This document shows, piece by piece, positions 45,501-54,538 of a DNA stretch of 64,000 nucleotides; position 1 is the stretch's first letter; each line of letters starts with the position of its first letter. The stretch is from Streptomyces sp. NBC_01233 (GTDB lineage Bacteria > Actinomycetota > Actinomycetes > Streptomycetales > Streptomycetaceae), in the NCBI RefSeq assembly GCF_035989305.1, contig NZ_CP108514.1:9404501-9468500 (forward strand), in the 5' to 3' direction. The notes beneath the pieces were generated by a model. That model was not told the DNA's origin. It made no database searches and saw only the letters and a program-made list of their open reading frames with translations. A program made the position numbers and the translations under genes.

Positions 45501-46972
45501 CGCCGGACGACGACGTGAACTTCTTCGAGGCCGGAGGCCATTCGCTTCTGCTGGTGCGCCTCCAGGCCATGCTGAAGAGGCACGCCGGTCTGGAGCTGAG
45601 CGTCGCCGAACTGCTCAGGTTCACCTCCGTCCGGGCCCAGGCGGCACGGCTGGGGAGCCCGGACGGGCTTCCCCAGGCCGCCCCGGCCGCAGTGGCCGCC
45701 GCCGATGAGCCGATCGCCATCATCGGCGTCGCCGGACGCTTCGCCCTCGCGCCCGACGTGTACGCCTTCTGGGACAACCTGCGGGACGCCCGCGACTGCG
45801 TCGCGGGCGCGGGCACCCCGGCGGTCGCGCTCGGCGACGGCCGGCTGCGCATCGATCGCTGGGGCCTGCTCGACACGGCACGCGCGTTCGACGCCGAGCT
45901 CTTCCGGCTGTCTCCGGTCGAGGCGCGGGCGACCGACCCGCAGCACGCGCTGCTCCACGAATGTCTGTGGGCGGCCATGGAGAACGCCGCGGTCACGCTG
46001 GACCAGCTGCGGGGACGCACCAGCATCTACGCCGGCTGTGCGGAGACCGAGGCACAGGAACCGGTCGGCGAGGACTCCCTCGCGGAAGGGCTCTCCCAGG
46101 CCTTCTCCTCCAGGCCCTCCTTCGCCGCCACCCGGTACTCCTACCGCCACGATTTCCAGGGCGAGAGCGTCATGGTCGACACGGCCTGCTCGACCTCCCT
46201 GGTGGCGGTTCACCTGGCCTGCGCGAGCCTGCGGTCCGGCGCCAGCGACTACGCCTTCGCAGGCGGGGTGTCGATCGCCGACCCGGCGGACGGCGGATAC
46301 GTCTACGAGCCCGGCATGATCTACGCCACCGACGGTGTGTGCCGGCCCTTCGACGTCCGGGCCACCGGAACGGTGGGCGGGGACGGCGCCGGCGTCGTCC
46401 TGCTCAAGAGGCTCTCCGACGCGCTCCGCGACGGGGATCCGATCCACGCCACGATCGTCGGCTCGGCGATCAACAACGACGGCAACCGGAAGGCCGGTTA
46501 CACCGCGCCCGGAGCGGACGGCCAGGTGGGCGTGTTCCGGAACGCACTGCGGTTCGCGGGCCGCGACGCCGGCCACCTCGGATTCGTCGAGACCCACGGC
46601 ACGGGCACCCGGCTGGGAGACGCGGTGGAGGCGACGGCGCTGGGCGAGGTCGCCGGGGAGCGGGCCGCTCCACTGCCCGTCAGCTCGGTGAAGTCCGCGA
46701 TCGGCCACTGCAACACGGCAGCCGGTATCGCCGGCCTGCTCACCGCGGTCTACGCGCTGGGGGAGAAGGTCCTTCCGGGCACGGTCAACTCCGGCCGGCC
46801 GATCGAGGAACTCACCCAGAACGGCAGCCTTCGCCTGCTGACCGCGAACGAGGAATGGCCGGCCGGGGACGCACCGCGGCTCGCCGGAGTGAGTTCGTTC
46901 GGAATCGGCGGTACCAATGCCTGCGTGCTCGTGGAGGAATTCATCGAGCCGACTGGGGGGACCCATCAGTGA
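42554..46972 (+). CDS. NRPS-PKS hybrid, C-A-T-KS
   Basis: A 1472-aa protein. C domain (~8-435) has HHIVLDA (His134-His135; Ala in place of the usual Gly after Asp). A domain (~455-960) has A3 YTSGSTGRPKG at ~602 and Lys939 in NANGKVDW; the pocket I read is D-G-Y-M-V-G-G-F-T, not one I can assign. Carrier GGHSLL has Ser997. The KS (~1052-1465) has DTACSTSLVAVH (Cys1212), VETHGTGTRLGD and SVKSAIGHCNTAAG, a full Cys-His-His set. The KS must use an acyltransferase on the next protein, so one PKS module is divided between two chains. Confidence 0.93.
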   Translation: MSDVVTAGAEQLDLWLAASQEPESSRYNVPVCLTFQGRVDETAVRTALVRLYERHPALRSSFRTDDDGAVKQIVAARVEPSLRIVRSGEDLDDARRTAWAEQVGLRPLDMTTPGLLRSDLLLEPGGAVLVMTGHHIVLDAASVDVLVADLCSFYEQSIEPRSAEAEESRQDAEEPSGEPAEDLAYWLGLLHESSETLEPLPDLVRGVRPSSAACEEASITGEPVAALRAHFESALVSPAIGVLAAWTAVLHQWSGQAEGLLGIPFSGRFGSGGDDSVGLVARVLPVRSSFAPETPWIDHLTAVRGQVIESFEHSGVDTGTLRAELAARGQRYPTFRATFTHRTKPDVRRLCSGTTVTRVDVRLGAVKHDVALMVVEDNGGLTLKLDYDAAIYRRSTARAMLDQLLGLLLAAAARPSTCMGDLLLESDAAAAPAGDAGARVPHPTRTPPQMVLDAAKSDPDRIAVIHGTESLTYGELVVASAQVARWLLQDDHRASCSGQEPEELVAVLLSEGIDAVVAFLGIALAGKAYLPLEPGYPDEKLESILRDSGVRRVLTSPDGVERVSRLGHPAHAVTDVRAAASGLPAVPPAVGLHPDMLLNVLYTSGSTGRPKGVMLSHLGVSRLMRGDGYVRLEPEDRIAHLSPLNFDGATYEIWGALTHGARLVILDRELALSPAELRDAVAEHGVTMLMVTTPLFHNLVTEAPDLFQHLRVMVFGGDTAAIPQVARAVKWCGPGVLLHGYGPTENSFTSMFTKVDAVEDGSRTLSIGHCVPGTEAYVVHEGTFDLAPVGCPGELLLGGVGLARGYLGDPRRTAEAFVPDPFSGLPGRRLYRTGDRVRLLPGGEIEFVGRMDEQVKIRSQRIELGEIRSALLADPAVRACHVTTWRNPRDEKEIAAYLVMQPGGTWQDVRSRMGSVLPDFAVPTAWAELDELPLNANGKVDWRRLPAPHRRSGARPAGVRTVVAQRGLDAVRAAWCEVLGEVPPDDDVNFFEAGGHSLLLVRLQAMLKRHAGLELSVAELLRFTSVRAQAARLGSPDGLPQAAPAAVAAADEPIAIIGVAGRFALAPDVYAFWDNLRDARDCVAGAGTPAVALGDGRLRIDRWGLLDTARAFDAELFRLSPVEARATDPQHALLHECLWAAMENAAVTLDQLRGRTSIYAGCAETEAQEPVGEDSLAEGLSQAFSSRPSFAATRYSYRHDFQGESVMVDTACSTSLVAVHLACASLRSGASDYAFAGGVSIADPADGGYVYEPGMIYATDGVCRPFDVRATGTVGGDGAGVVLLKRLSDALRDGDPIHATIVGSAINNDGNRKAGYTAPGADGQVGVFRNALRFAGRDAGHLGFVETHGTGTRLGDAVEATALGEVAGERAAPLPVSSVKSAIGHCNTAAGIAGLLTAVYALGEKVLPGTVNSGRPIEELTQNGSLRLLTANEEWPAGDAPRLAGVSSFGIGGTNACVLVEEFIEPTGGTHQ

Positions 46973-49900
46973 CTGTACAGAACAGGGTTGAACCGCCCTT
47001 CGTCCTTCCTCTCTCCGCGCGGGGCGGGGCAGCCTTGGCGCACACCTCGACCGGTCTCGCGGACTTTCTGGAAGACCGGTGGAGCACCGGCCTGGGCGAC
47101 GCGGCGCACACGCTCGTCCACGGCCGGGAGAGGTTCGAGCACCGCCTCGCCGTCGTCGCCGATGACACGGAATCCGCTGCGGCCCTGCTCCGGCACCCGA
47201 AGGGCCCCTCGGCCGGCGTCCGGACGGGCGTGGCCGCCGAAGGCGAGTGCCGTACGGTCTTCGCCTTCACCGGTCAGGGAAGCCAGTACACCGGCATGGC
47301 GGCGGGCGCATACGCCGCCTACCCCGAGTTCCGGGAGTGGATCGAACGGGCTCACGCGCTGCTGGACGGTGTGATGCCGTATCCGCTCCTGGACTGCCTG
47401 TTCGACGCGGGCAGGGCGGACCAGCTCGGCCGCACGGACGTCGCGGCCCCCGCGCTGCTCGCCGTCCAGTTCGGTCTGGTGCGCGTGCTCGCACGGTACG
47501 GCATCCGTCCCGATGCGGTCCTGGGGCACAGCGTGGGCGAGTTCGCCGCCGCGGCCGTCGCGGGAGCGGTGTCCGAGGAGGACGCGCTCATGCTGGTCGC
47601 CGAGCGCGGCAGGCTGATGGTCGAGAAGACGGAGCCCGGCACCATGCTGTCGGTCCGGTGCCGCCCCGGTTCCGCCTGGGACACCGGCCGGGTGGCCCGG
47701 CTGGCCGCTGACGAACCCCTGGTGGCGATCGCCGCGGTCAACAGCCCCCGGGACCTGGTGCTGAGCGGCGACCGGCGGTCCCTGGAGCGGATCGAGGACG
47801 TGCTCGGCGGCGAGGGCGTGCGGACGCGCCGGCTGCCGGTCTCGCACGCGTTCCACTCCCCGCTCCTCGACCCGATGGCGGACGACTTCCACCGGGCGGC
47901 GGACGCCATCGCCTGGTCAGCGCCCACCTCCTCAGCGTGGTTCAGCTGCGCCGCGGGCCCGATGGACGCGGCGCCCGGCGCCGCGCACTGGCGGGAGCAC
48001 CTGCTCCAGCCGGTGGAGTTCTGGAATGCCCTCTCCCAGGTGTGCACCGCGGGAACGCCGACCGTCCTGGTGGAGATCGGACCGCACCCCACGCTCCTCC
48101 AGCTCGCCGGGCAGCTGGCCGACCCGCCCGCCCTGGTGCCGACGCTCGACCGCGACCGCGACGCCGCCGTCGCCGTGGCGGGAGCCGCGGCGCAGGCCTG
48201 GTGCATGGGCGTCCCCGCGGACCTCACCGGCGGAGTGCCCGGGCGCAGGATCCACCTGCCGGGTTACGGATTCGACCGGCGGGTCCACTCGGAGCGACCG
48301 GCACCGAAGTCGAACACCGGCACGAGCCCGGCTCCGGCCGTCGCGCCGGCCTCCACCCGGCCCGTGGCGCGTGACGTGCTCGAAGGCATCTGGACCGACC
48401 TGCTGGCCGTCACCCCCGACGCGTGCCCCTCGTTCGTCGAGGCCGGCGGGGACTCGCTGGCCCTGCTGCGGCTCCGGCAGCGGCTCGAAGCGGAACTGGG
48501 CACCGCACCCGGCCTGGGAGATCTGCTGGACGCCGGGACCTTCGCGGGCATGCTCGTATTGCTGCCCGACCCCGTGGGGGAGCCCTCCTCCACGCCGCCG
48601 GCTCCGGCCGCCTCCTCGACGGTGGTGACCTCGTACCCGCCGTCCCTGGCCCAGCAGCGGATGCTGTTCGTGGACCTGATGCAGGACGATTCCAACCAGC
48701 ACAACGTAACGCTCGCGGTGGACATCGCCGGCCGGGTGGACCCGGCCGCGATGCGCGACGCGTTCACCGACGCCCAGCGCCGTCACTCCGGTCTGCGCAC
48801 CGTCTTCCACCAGAGGGGCGGACGGTTCGAGACCGAGATCCTCGGCGAGCCGGGCGTGGAGCTCTCCGTCCTCGACACGGCGCTCGGATCGGAGCCGGGA
48901 ACGCTCCGTCCGCTCACCGGGGACGACGACGTCCGGGAATGGGTGCGCGAGCTGGGCGAACCTCCCCTGCGCTGCTTCGCCGAGCCGCCCGTACGCGCGA
49001 CGCTGGTCCTCGGCCCGGCGCGCAGCCTGATGGTGATCACGGTGCACCACGCGGTGACCGACGCGACGTCCATGGGCGTCATGGTCGAGGACCTCGCGGA
49101 GGACTACCACCGCCGACGGGCAGGGGACGACACGGCGGCCCGGGCCACCCCGCACCAGTTCCACGACGTCCTCGCCGAACTGGAGCGGGCCGAGCAGAAC
49201 GACACGACGCAGAGCAGCGCCTACTGGCGGGAACAGCTCGAAGGTGCGCCGGACCTGGTGCCCCTTCCCACCGACCGTCCCCGACCCGACGTGCGGGCGG
49301 GCGCCGGCGCGATGTGGGGCTGCGACCTGGACCCCGAGCTGGCGTCACGGATCCGCGCCCTGTCCGCCGAGCTGAACGCCACACCCTTCAGCACCATGCT
49401 GGCCGCCTACGCGGTCTTGCTGCGCCACCACAGCGGCGCGGACGACATGGCGATCGCGACTCCGGTCACCAGCCGGTCCACGGAGGCGTCGCAGCGGGCC
49501 TTCGGACTGATGCTGAACACCCTGGTGCTCAGGGTGGTGCTCGGCCACGACGACTCGTTCGCCTCCTTGGCGAGGAGCGTGAGCGCGGTGGTACTCGAAG
49601 GGATCCGGCACTCGGCGTTCCCGTTCGACAGACTGGTCGCCGAGCTGAATCCGAAGCGGGACCCCGGCCGCACCCCGCTGTTCTCCGTGATGTTCGCGAT
49701 GCCGGTGGACTTCCCCCTGCCCGCCTTCGACGGCATGCCCAGCCGCTCGGTCGAACTGCCCGGCATCGGCGCGAAGTTCGACCTGACCCTGTACGTCACC
49801 CCGGCTGCGGACGGCGGTCTGCACCTGGACCTGGAATACGATCCGGCGCTCTTCGACGAGGCCACGATCCGGCAGTGGGGCGCCGACTACACGCGGCTCC

Positions 49901-51474
49901 TGGAATCCGTGGTGGCCGACCCCGGCGTCCGGCCGTCCCTGCCCGAGTCCCAGACGTCCGCGGCGAAGGCCGGCACGACGGAAGGTGTGAGCATGACGAG
50001 AGGCGGCGACCGGCCGTTCAGCGACCTCGAACGCTATGTCGCGGACCTGTGGTCCGAGACCCTGAACGCCGAGGTCAAGGACCCCGAGGACGACTTCTTC
50101 GAGATCGGCGGCCATTCCCTGCAGGTGTTGGCCTGCCTGGTCGAGATCCAGGAGCGTTACCCCGAAACCACCATCCAGGACTTCTTCGCGTACCCGACCG
50201 TGGAGCAGTTCGCCGCCCGTCTGGCGGAACTGGACGCGGAGGCGCCCGCGCCCTCCGTCCCGGAGACGACCGGGCGCAGCGAGACGGTCCCCGTGGCGCG
50301 ACCGGTCCGGCACACCGCGGCGACGCCGGCCGATGGTGGTGAGGTCCTCCTCACCGGTGCGACCGGCTTCCTCGGCGCGCACGTGCTGGCCGCGCTGCTG
50401 CGCGAACCCGGCCGTCGCGTGGCGTGCGTGGTGCGGCGGAGCGGGGAGGTCCCGGCGATGGACCGGCTCGCGCAGGTGGTCGAGTACTACGTGCCGGACG
50501 TTCTTTGCGAACTGCCGGGCCGAGTGCGGATCATCGAGGGCGACCTCAGCACGATCAGCCCCGAGGAGCTGGCGGCTTCCACCGAAGGGGTTCGGGAGGT
50601 CATCCACGCGGCCGCCGAGGTGCGCCACTACGGTCGCGATGACCACTACAGCGCGAACAACATCGCCCCGACCGCCATGCTCGCCGATCTTGCCCTGGCC
50701 CGCGGCTGGCGCATGGCCCACATGTCCACGCTGTCCGCCGTCGGCCCCGCGGCCGGGGACGGGCCCTTGGTCACCCTGCGGGAGGACGACTTCGACCGGG
50801 GCGAGAGCTTCGACAGCCCCTACGCCCGGTCGAAGTACGAGGCCGAACTGGTCGTCAGGAAGGCGATCGCCGACGGGCTGGACGCGACGGTGCACCGCGT
50901 GGGCACGCTGGTCGGCAACACCCGGACCGGAACCTTCCTTCCCGATCCGAGCGCGAACATGATGTACCAGATCCTGCGGGTGATCCTCAGCTGCGGCGTC
51001 GTCCCCTCGGCGCCGGGGTGGGGCATGGACCTGACTCCAGTCGACTTCGCCGCCGACGCGATCCTGGAGCTGTCGCGGAACCCGGCCCATTCGGGCCGTA
51101 CCTTCCACGTCTCCAACCCGGTCAGTCTCCCCTCCGCCGACCTCGTGCTGATCCTGCGCGACCTCGGCTACGCGGTGATGCCCGCTGCCCCGGAGGCGGT
51201 GGGGGAGTGGCTGGGACGGCCGGGAGCCGACGCGACCGATGCCGAAGCGTTCGCGTTCCTGGCCCAGTTCCTCAAGCCTGTTCCGACCCTGGTCCAGTAC
51301 GACGCGCAGGCCACGACCGAGGCCCTCGGCGAGCTGCGCTGCCCCAGGCCGGACACGGCCCTGCTGCGCACCCTTCTGGGCCACGGCATCGAAACAGGTT
51401 TCTTCCCGAAGTCGCGGCTCTGGGACTTCGCCACTCACCTCGACCACCCGAATGCGTTTGGAGCAGCACAGTGA
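46969..51474 (+). CDS. PKS-NRPS hybrid, AT-ACP-C-PCP-R (terminal thioester reductase, no A domain)
   Basis: A 1501-aa protein. AT (~95-400): GQGSQYTGM, active GHSVGE (Ser188), and HAFH (293-296), which indicates malonyl-CoA. ACP: EAGGDSLALL, Ser496. C (~555-985): HHAVTDA, His693-His694. PCP: FFEIGGHSLQVL, Ser1050. R domain (from ~1125): TGATGFLGAHVLAA for NADPH and SPYARSKYEAE (Tyr1285, Lys1289). No KR, DH or TE is present, so the malonate unit stays a beta-keto unless a separate SDR acts. The last PCP has no A domain and must be charged by another protein. Release as aldehyde (or alcohol after two reductions) is expected. Confidence 0.93.
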   Translation: MTVQNRVEPPFVLPLSARGGAALAHTSTGLADFLEDRWSTGLGDAAHTLVHGRERFEHRLAVVADDTESAAALLRHPKGPSAGVRTGVAAEGECRTVFAFTGQGSQYTGMAAGAYAAYPEFREWIERAHALLDGVMPYPLLDCLFDAGRADQLGRTDVAAPALLAVQFGLVRVLARYGIRPDAVLGHSVGEFAAAAVAGAVSEEDALMLVAERGRLMVEKTEPGTMLSVRCRPGSAWDTGRVARLAADEPLVAIAAVNSPRDLVLSGDRRSLERIEDVLGGEGVRTRRLPVSHAFHSPLLDPMADDFHRAADAIAWSAPTSSAWFSCAAGPMDAAPGAAHWREHLLQPVEFWNALSQVCTAGTPTVLVEIGPHPTLLQLAGQLADPPALVPTLDRDRDAAVAVAGAAAQAWCMGVPADLTGGVPGRRIHLPGYGFDRRVHSERPAPKSNTGTSPAPAVAPASTRPVARDVLEGIWTDLLAVTPDACPSFVEAGGDSLALLRLRQRLEAELGTAPGLGDLLDAGTFAGMLVLLPDPVGEPSSTPPAPAASSTVVTSYPPSLAQQRMLFVDLMQDDSNQHNVTLAVDIAGRVDPAAMRDAFTDAQRRHSGLRTVFHQRGGRFETEILGEPGVELSVLDTALGSEPGTLRPLTGDDDVREWVRELGEPPLRCFAEPPVRATLVLGPARSLMVITVHHAVTDATSMGVMVEDLAEDYHRRRAGDDTAARATPHQFHDVLAELERAEQNDTTQSSAYWREQLEGAPDLVPLPTDRPRPDVRAGAGAMWGCDLDPELASRIRALSAELNATPFSTMLAAYAVLLRHHSGADDMAIATPVTSRSTEASQRAFGLMLNTLVLRVVLGHDDSFASLARSVSAVVLEGIRHSAFPFDRLVAELNPKRDPGRTPLFSVMFAMPVDFPLPAFDGMPSRSVELPGIGAKFDLTLYVTPAADGGLHLDLEYDPALFDEATIRQWGADYTRLLESVVADPGVRPSLPESQTSAAKAGTTEGVSMTRGGDRPFSDLERYVADLWSETLNAEVKDPEDDFFEIGGHSLQVLACLVEIQERYPETTIQDFFAYPTVEQFAARLAELDAEAPAPSVPETTGRSETVPVARPVRHTAATPADGGEVLLTGATGFLGAHVLAALLREPGRRVACVVRRSGEVPAMDRLAQVVEYYVPDVLCELPGRVRIIEGDLSTISPEELAASTEGVREVIHAAAEVRHYGRDDHYSANNIAPTAMLADLALARGWRMAHMSTLSAVGPAAGDGPLVTLREDDFDRGESFDSPYARSKYEAELVVRKAIADGLDATVHRVGTLVGNTRTGTFLPDPSANMMYQILRVILSCGVVPSAPGWGMDLTPVDFAADAILELSRNPAHSGRTFHVSNPVSLPSADLVLILRDLGYAVMPAAPEAVGEWLGRPGADATDAEAFAFLAQFLKPVPTLVQYDAQATTEALGELRCPRPDTALLRTLLGHGIETGFFPKSRLWDFATHLDHPNAFGAAQ

Positions 51475-53051
51475 TCTATGACGTCGTCACCAACGACGAG
51501 GGCCAGTACTCGACCTGGCCGGCCGACCGCGAGCTGCCCGACGGCTGGAAGCCGACCGGGTTCCGGGGCGGCAAGGAGGAATGCCTCGGCCACATAGAGG
51601 GGGAATGGACGGACCTGACGCCCCTGTCGGTGCGTGAGCTCCTCGAACCGCAGACCAACGCGATCACGACCGAACGCCTGACCCTCCGGGAGCTGACGCC
51701 CGCGCAGGTGGCCGTGCTGGTCGACGAGAACGCCACCTCCGACGAGTGGGTCGCCGACTACCCGCTGCCCGGCAGCAAGTACGCCGCCGGGGGCTTCGGG
51801 CGCCGCACCGCCGACCAGATGCGGTACGGGTTCGGCATGTACCAGCTCGTCCGCGACACGGACGGCCTGGTCATCGGCGAGATGGGCTTCCACCAGCCCC
51901 CGAACGAGGGTGTCGTCGAGGTCGGATTCGGCCTCGCCCCGTCCTGCCGCAGCGCGGGCTACGCCACCGAGGCGCTGACCGGGCTCGCCCGCTGGGCCTT
52001 CTCCCAGGCGGGGGTCGAGCAGGTCGTGGCCCGCACGACGGACGAGAACACCCCCTCCCAGGGCGTGCTGACCCGGACGGGCTTCACGCACGTCGGCCTT
52101 GACGGGGACTACCAGCGGTTCGTCCTCACCGCCGCGGAGCTCGCACCGGTCTCCGAGCCCCTCGACCTCGACGACGAGGGCCGCGCCGCGATCGCCGGGG
52201 TGATCGAGGGACGCCTGGCGAGCGGGCGGCGCCACGAGCTGGCCTTCGCGCCGGGGAGCGACCCGATGATCCGGGTGATCCGCGAGGACGGCCACACGCA
52301 GGCGTTCGTCCAGTGCGGCGCCCTGAAGGGCGTCGACGACCAGGACAACCACTTCCTGGACATCGTGGTGCGCCCGGAGGCCGCACGCCGCGGGCTTGCC
52401 TCGCGCCTGCTCTCCGAGGCCCGGGTCTTCGCCCGCGGCGAGGGCAAGACCGGCCTGGTCGCCGCCACCGCCGACGAGGACGAGATCTCCGGCGCCTGGG
52501 TGCGCAAGCACGGCTTCGAGGTGATCGGCCTGCACGGCGTGAGCAAGCGGACGCCCGACGCCCCGGCCGCCGAAGCTCCCGCGCACCTGACGGTCGAACA
52601 TGTGGACCGGAGCGACGCCGCGGCCGTCGAGGAGCTCGTCGCCCTCGCGGTGGCGACCTTCGCCCAGGTGGTCCTGCCCGGCGGGGTGAAGCTCAGGCTG
52701 GAGCCGGAGACGGTTCGGCAGATCGTCCTCGGAGAGGGCGACGGCCTGCTGCTCGCCTGCCGTAAGGACGGGCGCCCCGTCGGTTGGCTCGCGTCGGACT
52801 CGGTCCAGGACGGCGCCGTGAACCTGGTGGACGCCCAGGCGCTCGCCGACTGCGCAGGCGACGGCGTGCCGGAGGCGCTGCTGGCCTCGGCGGTCCGGTG
52901 GGCGGACCGCGAACGGATCACGGTGACCGCCATCGTCGAGGAGAAGGGGCAGGTCGAACTCGCGGAGGCCCTCCCCAGATTCGGCTTCGACCGCAAGGAC
53001 GGCAGGACGATCTGGCGGCTCACCACCGCCACCGCCACCGCCCGGTCCTGA
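51471..53051 (+). CDS. MbtH-like protein fused to three GNAT-type domains
   Basis: A 526-aa fusion. Residues 1-60 are a good MbtH domain (VVTNDEGQYSTWPADRELPDG, GWKPTGFRGGKEECLGHIEG and EWTDLTPLS). Next is a RimL-type GNAT like that in the gene at 33104 (TERLTLRELTPAQVAVL, SCRSAGYATEALTGLARWAF). Then a second GNAT with FLDIVVRPEAARRGLASRLL, a classic acetyl-CoA loop, and a third degenerate GNAT-like C-terminal part. GTG 51471 overlaps the PKS-NRPS stop. The MbtH part probably activates the A domains of the pathway; the acetyltransferases may tailor or inactivate an intermediate. Confidence 0.86.
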   Translation: MIYDVVTNDEGQYSTWPADRELPDGWKPTGFRGGKEECLGHIEGEWTDLTPLSVRELLEPQTNAITTERLTLRELTPAQVAVLVDENATSDEWVADYPLPGSKYAAGGFGRRTADQMRYGFGMYQLVRDTDGLVIGEMGFHQPPNEGVVEVGFGLAPSCRSAGYATEALTGLARWAFSQAGVEQVVARTTDENTPSQGVLTRTGFTHVGLDGDYQRFVLTAAELAPVSEPLDLDDEGRAAIAGVIEGRLASGRRHELAFAPGSDPMIRVIREDGHTQAFVQCGALKGVDDQDNHFLDIVVRPEAARRGLASRLLSEARVFARGEGKTGLVAATADEDEISGAWVRKHGFEVIGLHGVSKRTPDAPAAEAPAHLTVEHVDRSDAAAVEELVALAVATFAQVVLPGGVKLRLEPETVRQIVLGEGDGLLLACRKDGRPVGWLASDSVQDGAVNLVDAQALADCAGDGVPEALLASAVRWADRERITVTAIVEEKGQVELAEALPRFGFDRKDGRTIWRLTTATATARS

Positions 53052-53108
53052 ACCACTCTGCCGGCGCCCGGGCACCGGCAGTTCCCGTCGAATCGAAAGA
53101 TGCGCCCC

Positions 53109-54425
53109 ATGTCTTCAACCAAGCAAAATCCGCTCCGCGTGATCGGGTTGCTGCCACGCCGCGCTCAGGCGCTGCTGGTCGCCAACGCGGTGAACTCCTT
53201 CGGCGCGGGGCTGGTCATGCCCTTCCTGCTGGTGTACTTCGGAGACATCCGCGGCCTGGACATCAGGATCGGCCCCGCCGCGATCGCCGTCACCGGCCTC
53301 TGCTCGTTCGGCTCCGGGCTGGTCTGGGGTCACCTGCTGGACAAGCTCAGCTACCGGCTCGTGATGCCGGTCGTCATGATCATCGCCGGTGTCGGAACCG
53401 GCCTCTACGCCCTCGCCGACCGGCCGTGGATCGCGCTGGCCGTCTCGGCCCTGTACGGCCTCGGCATGGGCGGCGTGGGCACGGTCACCAAGACGATGTT
53501 CGCCACGGTGGTCCCGAAGGAGCAACGCACGCTGACCTTCGGCCTCGAATTCACGCTCTTCAACGCCTTCGTCGGACTCGGAGTCCTGGTCGGCGGCCTC
53601 GTGGCCTCGGGAACCCTGCGCAGCTACCAGCTGCTCTACCTGGGTGACGGACTCTCCTTCGTCATCACCGCGGTGGCCTTCCTGGTCCTCCTGCCGAAGA
53701 CCGCGGAGAAGCAGCACCACAAGGCCAAGGCGGACGACAACGCTCCCGCGCCCTCCTACCGCTCCGTTCTGCGCATCCCCGCGCTCGCGCTGGCCCTGTT
53801 CTGCATGCTGCTGTGCGCGACCGTCTCCCTCAGCCAGTTCCAGTCCGCGCTGCCCGGCTACGTCACGGTCAACGACGCGGTCACGCCGGGCGGGATCTCG
53901 GTGGCCTTCATCGCGAACGTCGTGGTGATCGTCCTCGCCCAGTTCCTGCTCATGCCGCGGCTGGAAGGCGTGCGCAGGAGCACGCTGATCTCGGCGTCGG
54001 GCGTCCTCTCGGCGGCAAGCTGGGTGTGCGTCCTCTTCGCGGGCCTGACCTCCGGGACCGCCGCGCTGGTGACGCTCATCGCGGGTGTCGCGATCTTCTC
54101 GGTCGCCGAGGTCATCGTGATCCCCATCGTCGCCGCCCTCATCAACGGTCTGGTCACCGACGAGGTCCGCGGGCGCACCAACGCCCTGTTCTCGTTCGTC
54201 ATCTCCGGGGGCATGATCCTGGGCCCGCTGATCACGACCGCTCTCCTCGAGGTCGACCACGGCAGGGCGCTGATCGTGGTGCTGGCGGTCGGCAGCCTGC
54301 TCGTCCCGCTGGCCGGCCTCAAGCTTCGCCGGAGCCTGCCGGACGACCAGGACCGCCCCGCGGCGAAGGCCGCAACCACGGACGAGGCCGAGTCGGACGG
54401 CGAACTGGCTGCCGCGACGGCCTGA
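53109..54425 (+). CDS. MFS exporter
   Basis: A 438-aa, about 12-TM major facilitator. N-terminal half: ALLVANAVNSFGAGLVMPFLL, FGSGLVWGHLLDKLSYRLVM (motif A-like GxLaDrxxxR variant). C-terminal half contains VAEVIVIPIVAALINGLV and a hydrophilic, acidic tail. ATG 53109 is preferred to 53100. Position between the synthetases and the accessory genes suggests it exports the product or gives self-resistance. A hairpin follows. Confidence 0.88.
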   Translation: MSSTKQNPLRVIGLLPRRAQALLVANAVNSFGAGLVMPFLLVYFGDIRGLDIRIGPAAIAVTGLCSFGSGLVWGHLLDKLSYRLVMPVVMIIAGVGTGLYALADRPWIALAVSALYGLGMGGVGTVTKTMFATVVPKEQRTLTFGLEFTLFNAFVGLGVLVGGLVASGTLRSYQLLYLGDGLSFVITAVAFLVLLPKTAEKQHHKAKADDNAPAPSYRSVLRIPALALALFCMLLCATVSLSQFQSALPGYVTVNDAVTPGGISVAFIANVVVIVLAQFLLMPRLEGVRRSTLISASGVLSAASWVCVLFAGLTSGTAALVTLIAGVAIFSVAEVIVIPIVAALINGLVTDEVRGRTNALFSFVISGGMILGPLITTALLEVDHGRALIVVLAVGSLLVPLAGLKLRRSLPDDQDRPAAKAATTDEAESDGELAAATA

Positions 54426-54436
54426 TCTCCGGGGCT

Positions 54437-54469
54437 CCGGGCCGGACGGCATCGTGCCCTTCGGCCCGG
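54437..54469 (+). terminator. Hairpin after the exporter gene
   Basis: A 9-bp perfect stem (CCGGGCCGA 54437-54445, TCGGCCCGG 54461-54469) with a 15-nt loop begins 11 bp after the MFS stop. It probably terminates or attenuates transcription before the downstream accessory operon. Confidence 0.6.
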
Positions 54470-54511
54470 CGGCCCGGCGGCCCATGCCCTTTTGAAAGAA
54501 GGCAACAGTTG

Positions 54512-54538
54512 ATGACGAACACAACGAGGAAACCGTGA
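54512..54538 (+). CDS. 8-codon leader ORF (MTNTTRKP) overlapping the ligase start
   Basis: ATG 54512 has AAAGAAGG nine bases upstream, a better ribosome-binding site than most genes here. The ORF encodes MTNTTRKP and its TGA overlaps the ligase GTG (GTGA), so translation of the ligase may be coupled to or attenuated by it. Too short for any function of its own to be inferred. Confidence 0.4.
   Translation: MTNTTRKP

Noticed and set aside
44570..46966. A 798-codon minus-strand frame antisense to the C-A-T-KS gene.
   Set aside because: Shadow of the NRPS/PKS frame; composition typical of antisense high-GC DNA and no motif.
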